Origin: Aspergillus flavus
Lineage: Eukaryota; Ascomycota; Eurotiomycetes; Eurotiales; Aspergillaceae
Assembly (NCBI RefSeq): GCF_009017415.1
Contig: NC_092407.1
Span: 3,410,001 to 3,474,000, forward strand
Direction: 5' to 3'
Length of the DNA stretch: 64,000 bases
Position 1 is the stretch's first letter; every line of letters starts with the position of its first letter. Below the pieces are notes generated by a model. It saw only the letters and a list, made by a program, of their open reading frames with translations. It made no database searches and was not told where the DNA came from. A program made the position numbers and the translations under genes. Shown piece by piece: positions 40,916 to 50,001 of this stretch.

Positions 40916-43900
40916 CGAACCGGCGGCCCAAGTTCAATGGTTCCCGACGTTGGGATGGAGCTGTACGGAGGGTAAGTCTTTGGTTGGACATTGCAGCCAC
41001 GTGGAAATAACAGAGTCAAGTTTCAAATAAACACAGCTCTGCAGAGGCACCGATAACAAACAATAATATTTGGTCAGCGGTGGACCGCGGTGAAATTTGA
41101 ATGATTTACAGTGGACTCCTAAGTGGGTGTGCTAGAAGCATACTATTGATTCTTGTGGCAAGTGTGGGTAGTGATGACCTCAACATCAACAACCAGTTGA
41201 AACCACGAGAACACGCGTTGCTGTGTCGTTCACAAGATATGGAAAAGTTTGAAGTACAAATTCTTGAAGCATCCGATTCATCTGTACACAGTAACCAATC
41301 AAACCACAGAGGATGATTGTCTACTCATCGTTCTGAGGATTGAATCGGGGAGATCTGAAAAGATGGCACTCGGGCTGTGACAGGCGGTGTCGCACACGTG
41401 ACCCTCCTCCTGGGGGGTTGCGACTAGTGGCTTAGCATTGGTCTGGCGTGTTTCAAACAAACCTGAACTCCTCCACCCATTGGTTTGAGTTAGCGCGCGC
41501 GAACACTGTGTGTTTCAGCTGCACTGATGGTCCAAGTTTATTAATAACACTAGCCCGGATTCGGGTTTTGCGATTTCGGGGAATTCCCTGGTGTGTGTGT
41601 GAGTCGGCAAACAAGACACTGCTGGAACCTGAGTACGTTGCTTCTGAAATGCCGGACGGGAGGGAACGAATCAGCATGTTGAAATTGGTCGTCTTGCTGA
41701 GTCCGAAACAATGGACAGGGATACCTAAGCCATTTCAGGGTTCGTGACTAGGACTCAGCCCGGACGATGCCCGCGCAGCTTCTCCTCGTCCCACTCGCCA
41801 ATGATGAAAAGTCCACAACTCCAGGGGGCGTTGCGCCTAGGGCGATGATGATGAATCGGATTGGTTTGGCCCCAGTCAATCAGCCTTCCCGTTTCACATT
41901 TTCCCTTATCCCCAGAGCCTCTACAGAGTCTACACTAGTAGGTTGGCTCCACGCCAAATAGAGGTCCCTGCTGAAAAAGTCGCCATCTGTATCTAGTAAA
42001 ATAGTGTCCTTGCCTCTCATCAATTGTCTCTTCTTTTCTGATCTTTTCTGAATCCTTCATCGCTGGAACGACTCACGCTAAGCCTTTCGTTTCTTCAGTG
42101 ACGCTCTTTGCTACTCTTCATCATCATCTGAGTAAGTCCTCACTGTAAGCCCCCTCCAACGCCCTGCAGCATCAGCGCACCGTGCACACCCAAGCGGGTC
42201 AACCTTACGCTAATTTGAAATTGTCGCTACAGTTTAGCTGTTGGACGTATACTCTCTGCCCGCTCAAACTGGTTTTGACCTCCTCGTGGGATTGAGCAGA
42301 TTTCTTATTTTTATCTTTTCGGTGCCTCTTCTGGAAGAACTTTCTTGTTATTGTTATTTTCTTTCTTTCTTCATTTTTTTGGATACTATCCTACTTTTTT
42401 CCCCTCTCTTCGTGTGACGAGCTCTTTAGGGAAACGGGGGTGTGTGATTCTAAGCGCCGTGACCACTGCCGCATACGAATGAAAAAATACCGTTTGGATC
42501 TAGTACCACTCTGGTATAGGTTCACTTCTTGAGACTAGGTATAACAGTGTGATCCTGTTGAACCCCAAACCATTGTGAAAGGGATAGGAGAAAGAGGGAG
42601 TCTTTGATAATAGCAAAATAAGGTATGTTTGAAATTGTCATATCTGCTTTTTTACTATTATAGTCCGGTTCACTATTGTCCATTTGTTTATGATCTCCTG
42701 ATTTCTGTTTATACGTATTACGCCCTTTGCTCTAGTTGGTTATTTGAGTCTTTATTCGTTCAGTTCCCACCCCTTCAAGTGGTACCAGCTGTGGACCTGT
42801 TTTTCGTGTTTGTTCCTTTTTTTTTTTTTTTTTGTTGCAACCTTCCTTGTTTGCACCCAACCCTTGACAAGAGATCCGAAAGAGGAAGAGAGAGAGAGAG
42901 AGAGAGAGAGGAACAACCATTTCCATAAAAAGAGCACAAAGAAAACAAAAAGAGGGAGTGAGAAGGAAAAAAAAAAAGGAGCTATGATCCCCCTCCCCCC
43001 CAAAAAAAACCCAGTGCTTCCACTTGCCTGGTCATTGATTACGATCTGTGGTTTCTGATACACGCATGATTTCGTTCCTCCACCCCCTGTGTTGTATCAG
43101 AATCATACCCACCTACCCTTGCCCATCACTTCCTATCTTGTTCCCTTTGCCTTGACCGCGAGGATCATCACTCGGTCGTTGTTGTGGGTGACGGGGAAGA
43201 GGAGCGGTACATACCAGCATCTCCGCGACTGGAGAGACATGCCAACGTTGGGAAGAAGACAGGCATCTGATTTGCGTGCTTTTGGCGCCCGTGATGCACA
43301 TTCCAGCCTCCCAGACCAACCCGGGCGGCTAAATTTAGAGCTGCAGGCGATGAATGTTCTGCTTCGGTCGGGTTTGATTGGCTTCCCACATCTGGTTGAC
43401 TGGAGTCTGTCCTCGCGCCCCACCAGCAACGGTTGACTGATTGGCCTGCCGTCAAGAAACGCGGGCAGACGGTTCCAATCACGGCCTCCATTCACTCCCT
43501 TCCCGTCTTCTCAAACGAACTACTGCTGGAGCAGGTGGTTTATTCTTAGTGATCGTTTACCAGTATTACATGCTGCTGGAACTGGCCTGGTCTCTATCCT
43601 ATCCTGGAGGAACCTCTCTTTTCTCGCACACACACACACAACCACCAGTCGTGTGTTTCCCCTCTCCCTTCTCTCTCTCTCTCTCTCTTTTACTCTCCGT
43701 TTCCTTCTTCCCCTCCTCTTTCCCTCTTAGTAGGGTACTTCGCTAATCAATCGACGTGACCCATTTCTTTCCTTTGGCTTGTGGGCAGTCGTTCTTTTAC
43801 TTCCCTTCTTACCCTCCTTTACCCTACTAGATTCCTGCACTGGTTCCTTTCGTCATTCCCCGGAGGAACGACTGCCCACGCGAATACCGGGCGGCAATTC

Positions 43901-44447
43901 CTCTTCAACTTTTACACCTCCATCTCAACCATTAATTCATTGGATCTTCTTTCCATGCAGTAATTTCTGACACTGCATCAGTTTTTCCTTTTAACCTTTT
44001 TTTTTATTTATTTTTTATTTTATTTTTTATTTTTTTTATTATAATTTCTAGCTCTCCTTGACTCAGCTTTTCATTTATTTTTTCTGCTGCATTTTTTGAT
44101 TGATTTGTTTTTTTCATTTTATTATTTTCTTGTTGCACACCCACTGTCCTTTCCTTTACATCACTGACACATCTTCAAGAGGTACCAGACCTCTTGTGGC
44201 AACATTTGGTATGTTCACGTCTTTCTTACATTCATTGCTAGACGCCCATTCTTTCTGCGCGCTTCCATACCTCCAACGTTCAATGCTCTACGCCTAGGAC
44301 AACAACAGAATTTTGCTCTGATCCCATTGTTGCTTCCTTTCTTTTAAGGTTCAGATTGCCGGCCTTGTTTCACCCTCCTTGCAGCTCAACTTGCTTGGTT
44401 TATTACGGCCTGGACATCTGTACTTTGCGAAGCCACAAAGCTTGAAC
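40916..44447 (+). promoter_or_regulatory. Long promoter/leader region of the MAPK-phosphatase gene
   Basis: 3.5 kb without a convincing gene. It includes a TACGGAG element at 40963, an E-box CACGTG near 41396, and a run of low-complexity tracts: T17 (42817-42833), (AG)n at 42887-42911, (CA)n near 43629-43641, (CT)n near 43670-43688 and an almost pure T/A stretch at 43995-44050. Possible splice signals occur in the leader, for example GTAAGTCC at 42132 and GGTATGTT near 44208, so the 5' UTR may be spliced. Overlapping frames at 43089-43495 on both strands are unlikely genes. Confidence 0.4.
42887..42911. repeat. (AG)n microsatellite
   Basis: Twelve tandem AG units in the leader region of the phosphatase gene. 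Confidence 0.9.
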
Positions 44448-46766
44448 ATGGAAACTGATTGTGCTCTTTCAAAAAGGTCATTTGCTCTGGTAGCAAGTGC
44501 GACACTTTCTTCTTTCCCTTCATCTGGATGCGACTGCTGTCCTGCGGTTTTTGCGCCGGCGTTTTGTGAGAGCTGTATACCTGAAAGGGTGTCGCCTTTC
44601 AAGCGCAGGTCTGTACTGAAGTCTGGATTCATCATGCCCGTTCAGACTAGTCCACCGTCAGTACCGGATTCATTCCCATCCTTTATGTCAGTGTTTGGTG
44701 GGAGACCACCCAGCATTGCCGACAAGGAGGAGCAGGCGACTGCAGTTAAACCTCTCGAAGTACCCACTAATGTCACCGTTAATACGTCGCGACGCCCCCT
44801 TCCTTTCAAGCACCGTGAGAGCATCTCATCGATGACATCAGCGTCTACTGATTCTTCGCCGACCACCACCATCTCTACCTTCGATTCACCTTCCGGCGCA
44901 GAGACATCCCCCAGCTCTTCTCCGGAATCTCCGACGTCCATGCCACTGTCGTATACCAAATTCATGCCGCCACCGCGCAATGTCGAGAGCCACTCGCTCT
45001 CGACAGCCCATAACAACCTTTCTAAATTGTCGTCCGATACACCGAATCCTGTGCGCCCGGACTCTCCCGGCAGGCGAGCACGAAACTTGAAGAATTTATC
45101 CTTGAGGATGCCTCCCCCCTCACAGTCTTCCCGCCCTCCAATTGCTACAGCATCCGTCGTTGAAACAACCTCGCAGCACCATTTGTCTGCGCCACCGTCG
45201 CCAGTACACATCCCCCCCCGAAGCTCACGCCGGAAACCGGCAAATCTCACTATTCGGACTCCCGGCTTTGATAGATCGTTTTCTAGCAATATCTCTGAAA
45301 TTCCTCCTACCCCACTCAGCCGGCAACCTTTGCGACATACCGAATCTTCCCCATCTCTAAATTCGATCTTCTCCCCGTCATTTGGTCCCAAAGGTGGCAT
45401 GCAATTACCCAGGCCCATGACCCATCATGGCAGTCGACGGCTATCGGCTTCGGAGGATAACCCATCACCTTTGCAGCCAGTCCCCGATGAAAACTCAGTT
45501 TCTGGCGGTGTGCTCCATGAATTGGAGGAGGAGGATGATCACCTAGACTCGAGAGAGTCTACTAGACGCAGTGAGCGGGGCTACCCGAATGGGCCTATCC
45601 AAATCTACGACTCCGGAGTCTATTTGTACTTGGAACCGACAGTACAAGAAGCGTCCCAGTTTGATGTTGTCATCAACGTGGCCAAGGAAGTAGTAAATCC
45701 ATTCACTAACACAACGGCCAAGAATGGATCTGTTATGAGTGTCCTTCGGAATACGTCCACAAACCCCAAGCCGTCGCCGATCGAAGTTCCAGGAACAGCC
45801 ATGTCAGATATTTCCTTCAAATCCGCCTTTGAATACCCCCCGAATGAGTCGTCGCCTGGCACACCTCGCCACGACGCATCCAAGCCGGAATACATCCATG
45901 TGGGCTGGGACCATAATTCAGAAATACTCGATGACCTCTATCCCCTCTGCGAGCTCATTGATTCCCGCATTTCACAAGGGAAAAAGGTCCTTGTTCACTG
46001 TCAGTTGGGTGCCAGTCGATCCGCGTCGCTGGTCATCGCATATGGTTTATACAAAAACCGGCAGCTGGATTTCAACTCCATGTACGAGATTGTCAAGGGG
46101 CGGAGTCGCTGGGTGGGCCCTAATATGAGCCTTATCTACCAATTGACAGATTTCCGTTCCCGGTTGCTCCGGGGTGGCCCTTCAAAACCGGCGCCTGAGG
46201 AGTGGTTTGCGGAAGGTCCTCGGAGGGGCTCTGAACCGCAACCCTCTCGAACGGAGGCACTTAACCAGCCTGAAATCGTAACTCCAGCTGGACCGGCTTC
46301 ATGCGCTGGTTTGTCGCAGGCCTCGACGAGCTCACTCTCGGTGCCTTCGACAAACCAGACCACGCCTACTTCTGCTGACAGTCTAAGCTTTCCTAAAACC
46401 CCTTCACATAAGCGAAGCCTATCTCCGCGGCCATTAACTCTGCGGAAGTCAAGCTTCCAAGTCGGCGACTCGGCCGTACGATCGATCCGTCCAGAGTCCG
46501 TATTAAATCCATGGCGTACGGAGAGCGGGCCTTACTCCTTAGCAAAGACCGACTTCTTCGTGCGGGATGGTCCAGTAGAACCGCCTGCTCTCTTCTCACC
46601 AAGAACTACGGGTTTTCTGGCGGCACCGATGTCACAGTCGATCTCTAGTCAACTGGAGAATAATGGTCTGCACGGTCTCCGGTTCGGGTCGCGGATAGCG
46701 GATCCTAGGTCTCCTCCCCCAGGGAACGAGCGCCTGATCATGAGAAATATTGACGAATTTTTATAA
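44448..46766 (+). CDS. MSG5: Dual-specificity MAPK phosphatase (Msg5/Pmp1-like)
   Basis: Dephosphorylates the TxY loop of MAP kinases; Msg5/Pmp1 relatives dampen cell-wall-integrity and pheromone signalling. 772 aa from the ATG at 44448. An alternative ATG at 44634 (MPVQTSPP) would give 710 aa, and the frame remains open upstream to 44379, so the true start is uncertain. The N-terminal 370 residues are Ser/Pro-rich and probably regulatory. The DSP domain covers about residues 395-590: GPIQIYDSGVYLYLEP, FDVVINVAKEV, the general-acid Asp loop EYIHVGWDHN, and the signature HCQLGASRSASLVIAY (Cys near residue 517, Arg six residues on). NPFTNTTAKNG marks an insert of about 70 residues inside the domain. 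The C-terminal tail is Ser/Pro-rich. No intron in the coding frame. Confidence 0.92.
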   Translation: METDCALSKRSFALVASATLSSFPSSGCDCCPAVFAPAFCESCIPERVSPFKRRSVLKSGFIMPVQTSPPSVPDSFPSFMSVFGGRPPSIADKEEQATAVKPLEVPTNVTVNTSRRPLPFKHRESISSMTSASTDSSPTTTISTFDSPSGAETSPSSSPESPTSMPLSYTKFMPPPRNVESHSLSTAHNNLSKLSSDTPNPVRPDSPGRRARNLKNLSLRMPPPSQSSRPPIATASVVETTSQHHLSAPPSPVHIPPRSSRRKPANLTIRTPGFDRSFSSNISEIPPTPLSRQPLRHTESSPSLNSIFSPSFGPKGGMQLPRPMTHHGSRRLSASEDNPSPLQPVPDENSVSGGVLHELEEEDDHLDSRESTRRSERGYPNGPIQIYDSGVYLYLEPTVQEASQFDVVINVAKEVVNPFTNTTAKNGSVMSVLRNTSTNPKPSPIEVPGTAMSDISFKSAFEYPPNESSPGTPRHDASKPEYIHVGWDHNSEILDDLYPLCELIDSRISQGKKVLVHCQLGASRSASLVIAYGLYKNRQLDFNSMYEIVKGRSRWVGPNMSLIYQLTDFRSRLLRGGPSKPAPEEWFAEGPRRGSEPQPSRTEALNQPEIVTPAGPASCAGLSQASTSSLSVPSTNQTTPTSADSLSFPKTPSHKRSLSPRPLTLRKSSFQVGDSAVRSIRPESVLNPWRTESGPYSLAKTDFFVRDGPVEPPALFSPRTTGFLAAPMSQSISSQLENNGLHGLRFGSRIADPRSPPPGNERLIMRNIDEFL

Positions 46767-47598
46767 TTCCTCTGGTTTGATGTTTTTTTAAGACGGAGTT
46801 CGCTCAGGGTCATCTCTGAGGACACGTCCTTGAAATGATTGCATGACTATTTGACATGCCCAGTTGAGGCTTACTGTCGTTTTTTCTTTTCTTTTTTTTT
46901 TCCTCCCCAAAAAGAGTTTCCTTCCTGCTGGCTTCTCTCCGTTTCCCTTTTCTCCCTTTTCTACTGCCTTTCACAACCTATTTCCAATGGCCTTTGGGCT
47001 TCTATTCTGATGATCTGATGACCAAAGCGGGCTTTGCTGTCGTTATTTATTTTTTTTACATTCTACCACACTACATTCGCTAATTGGCATTTTCAATTTG
47101 TCAACCGGTGGCTCCATGTTGCGTCTTAAAAGGTGACATTGCATGCTTATTACCGGCGTCCTGGGTGTTATCAAAAGAGATAAATGTGGCGAGAATTCGT
47201 GCCTGACCATGTAATACTATTCATTGGGATTTATACTTTCCGCTTCGATGTTTAGAGGTTTCTACATCATCGTTTCCATTCGTTTTTCATACTGTCTTAT
47301 CACACTCTTTACTTGCACTGTGATCATTGCATCGCGGTTTACGGCGAAATACCCAAGGGGCTACTTTATTCTTGAATACAAGGAGTTAAACAAGTTCATA
47401 TGATATTCGAAGCAGTAAATAAGAAAACCGTTGTAGAGAGAGGTAGCGTTCAATTGCAACTTAGCCGCGGTTCTAGATTTCCGCGGGGCCTAATTTTGAC
47501 TCCCGCGCGGCTCTCCAAATTTCACGTCGACCCTTTCAACACGAGAGTTTCACGTATACCACCACCGCGTGTGTTTCTAAACAGAAAAGATCTAAAAG
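46767..47598. other. Phosphatase 3' UTR region and promoter of the methyltransferase gene
   Basis: 832 bp, T-rich at the left. TCAT tetramers occur at 46810, 47221, 47267, 47287, 47324 and 47396, of interest because UCAU-type elements are bound by Rnc1-like KH proteins. No gene seen. Confidence 0.45.
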
Positions 47599-47769
47599 AT
47601 GGCAGAAGAAAGTCATCCAAGTCACCTCTCACCCAGCGAATTGGGAACCAAAGACTAGTAAGTGCCAATCCATTGCACTACAATTGAGAAGCCAGTACCC
47701 CGCTACCCCTCCATCCATCCATCACAATCTGCAATCATAGCCCAAGCAGTGATGGAAAAAAAAAAAAAA

Positions 47770-47811
<42 letters not shown>

Positions 47812-48755
47812 AGAAACTCACAACCAAAACACCTCCCGAGGAACAAACTAACAACCAAAAAAGCTGGGAAACCTTCTACGCCCGAACCCTCACCCACATC
47901 TCCACAAAACACGCCGCGAACAACCCCCATGAAGAAACCACGAACGCCGATTCAGATTCAGACGCCGAATCCGTCGATGACGACGACGACCCCGGCACAT
48001 CATGGTTCTCCGAACACAACGCCCCGGATAAAGTCCTCCAATTCCTAACCGCAGAGGACTTCCCTCTCGCGCCGTGCAACACTGTCCCCGCCGGGATAAA
48101 CCACCCCAGTATCTTGGACTTGGGGACTGGGAACGGGAGTATGTTGGCTTTGTTGCGCAAGCGGGGCGGGTTCCGGGGTGTGATGGTTGGGGTTGATTAT
48201 TCGGCGAGGAGTGTGGAGTTGGCGAGGGAGTTGCAGAGGTTGAAGATTCATTCGGCTTATTTGACGGATGAGGAGGATGAGGAGTGTGCTGGGGATGGGA
48301 ATGGGAATGGTGTTGGTGAGGGTGAGGGAGAGATTCGGTTTGAGGAGTGGGATATTTTGCATTCTGCGGAGGAGGTTGGCGAGCAGGGGAAGTTGGATTG
48401 GTTTCCGTATGGGGAAGGGGGGTTTGATATTGTGCTTGATAAGGGGACGTTTGATGCCGTTTCGCTTTCGGAGGAGGTTGTTGAGGGGGATGCCGATGCT
48501 TCGGTGGCTGGGAAGAAGGTGCAGAGGCGGGTTTGTGAGATGTATCCTGGGGTTGCGAGGCGGTTGGTGAAGAAGGGTGGGTTTTTGGTGGTTACGAGTT
48601 GTAATTGGACTGAGGAGGAGTTGGTGATGTGGTTTACCAGGGAGAAGGGGGAGGGTGATCGGTTGGAGGTTTGGGGACGTGTTGAGTATCCCCGGTTTAG
48701 GTTTGGGGGGAAGGAGGGTCAAGGGGTTTGTACGGTGTGTTTTCAGAGGGTTTGA
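47599..48755 (+). CDS. EFM4: eEF1A lysine methyltransferase (Efm4/See1, METTL10 family)
   Basis: SAM-dependent class I methyltransferase; yeast Efm4 methylates a lysine on elongation factor eEF1A. Exons 47599-47657 and 47864-48755; 316 aa. Intron 47658-47863 has donor GTAAGT and an ACTAAC branch, and contains an A16/(GAAA)n microsatellite. The start reads MAEESHPSHLSPSELGTKDYW. The SAM motif DLGTGNGSML, the VGVDYS loop and LDKGTFDAVSL (motif IV) are intact; the C-terminal strand is RFGGKEGQGVCTVCFQR. An Asp/Ser-rich insert lies near residue 45 and a Gly/Asn/Glu-rich insert near residue 145. Third codon positions switch from C to G/T near 48115. Convergent with another methyltransferase gene 180 bp away. 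Confidence 0.92.
47756..47803. repeat. Poly-A plus (GAAA)n microsatellite inside an intron
   Basis: A16 followed by about eight GAAA units, within intron 1 of the Efm4-like gene. Length variation here would leave the coding sequence unchanged. Confidence 0.9.
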
Positions 48756-48934
48756 TCGTGGACCTTTATAGTGGGTTTGTAGATAGATGGGTTTTTTTTA
48801 TTTCTTTTTCATCTTCTATCATGCTGTACAGTCGTCACGTTTCATCAGTCATGATGTATGGATCCATTGGCATATGCCGCTTATGGATGCTGGTTTGGGG
48901 GCTTTATCCTGGGTATCTGAATCCCTGGGCCCAT

Positions 48935-50001
48935 CTACTCTCCCTTTCTCTTGAGGAGAGCAATCACACACCACCTCCTGCGATTCTCGGGGCCTTCGCC
49001 CTCCCGCTCAGGTACCCAGTCCCGGCGGACTTCCTTCCCGTCTTCCGCCCCGGAATTGAGATCCCGCTCATAGATCCGCTCAATCTCCAGGCCGTTGTTC
49101 ACGGCAGTTTCGAAGAACCCGGCCACGATGGTTCGCCCGGTGTGAAATCCGGCAACAACCCAGACCTTGCCGCCGGGTGCAAGGAACCATTTCATCGTAT
49201 TTACGAGGTTCTCGTGCTGCGAAGACATCCAGTAGCAATCTGCGCCGATGATCCGTGTGAAGGTTCCTTTCTTATCGACGGCCCAGGGGTCGCTGTCTAG
49301 CGTTCCCCATTCATGGGGTTTGATAATGACCTCAGTAGTTGAGGGGGACTTGCGGACATTGTGGTCAACATTGAAGGCGATGGCGCCAGCAAAGGCGGGA
49401 GAAGAGGGGTGGTCGGTAATAGTAACAGTAGATGCTTGCGCCAGGGCACAGACTACGGATGGTAATGCGGCACCTGCAGGATGAGATCAGTCCGATACAT
49501 CCACGGTTGTGAGGAAGTGAAACTAGGGAAAGACAAACCAGCGCCCAATTCAAGCACACTCTCCCCTGTAACTTTCCACATCGCGGTGTCGGGATCTAAT
49601 TGTCTCAGCGAAGCGAGATGCTCTGCTTTTTCCACCCCCTCTGCGACCACCATGGCGGCACTCCATAGAAAGTGCGCAAACAGCTTTCGCCCATGGTCAA
49701 CATCGCTTCTTTGCCCAGCTGCGATCTCTTCCGAGCGATTTTCGCTCTGGTTGGGGTAGGAGGGGACCATGATTTGGAGAGTGCCATAGCGCGGGGAGCT
49801 GTACAGGAGATGCTGCCCAGGGTCACCATGGAAAGAGGGAGCATCATCTGGGAACAGGTGGGGGAGAAACGCTCCAAAGATGTCCTCGGCAGATTCATCC
49901 TCGACGGAGTCCTCGTCGTGGAAATCGGGTGGAGGGGCTGCCGGGGAGGAAGATAAGGGCGTTCGACGGCGGGGGAGGGGTCGGAGGCGGGAGTGGAGCA
50001 T
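48935..50001 (-). CDS. Efm7/nicotinamide N-methyltransferase-like methyltransferase
   Basis: Methyltransferase-16 family. Complement of 48935-49473 and 49539-50001; 333 aa, intron 49474-49538. After an Arg/Pro-rich N-terminus (1-30) comes EDIFGAFLPHLFPDD, then GRKLFAHFLWSAAMVVAEGVE, the SAM motif SVLELGAGAALPS (the intron splits GAG), TITDHPS, and the acidic/aromatic motif IIGADCYWMSSQHENLVNT. Fungal members are often named nicotinamide N-methyltransferase by similarity, while yeast Efm7 modifies the N-terminus of eEF1A. Which substrate applies cannot be told here. The start at 50001 (MLHSRLRPL) is preferred; the in-frame ATG at 50034 adds 11 residues. Confidence 0.88.

Noticed and set aside
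43089..43495. Overlapping 107-120-codon frames on both strands
   Set aside because: They occlude each other, lack domains and lie in the probable leader of the phosphatase gene.
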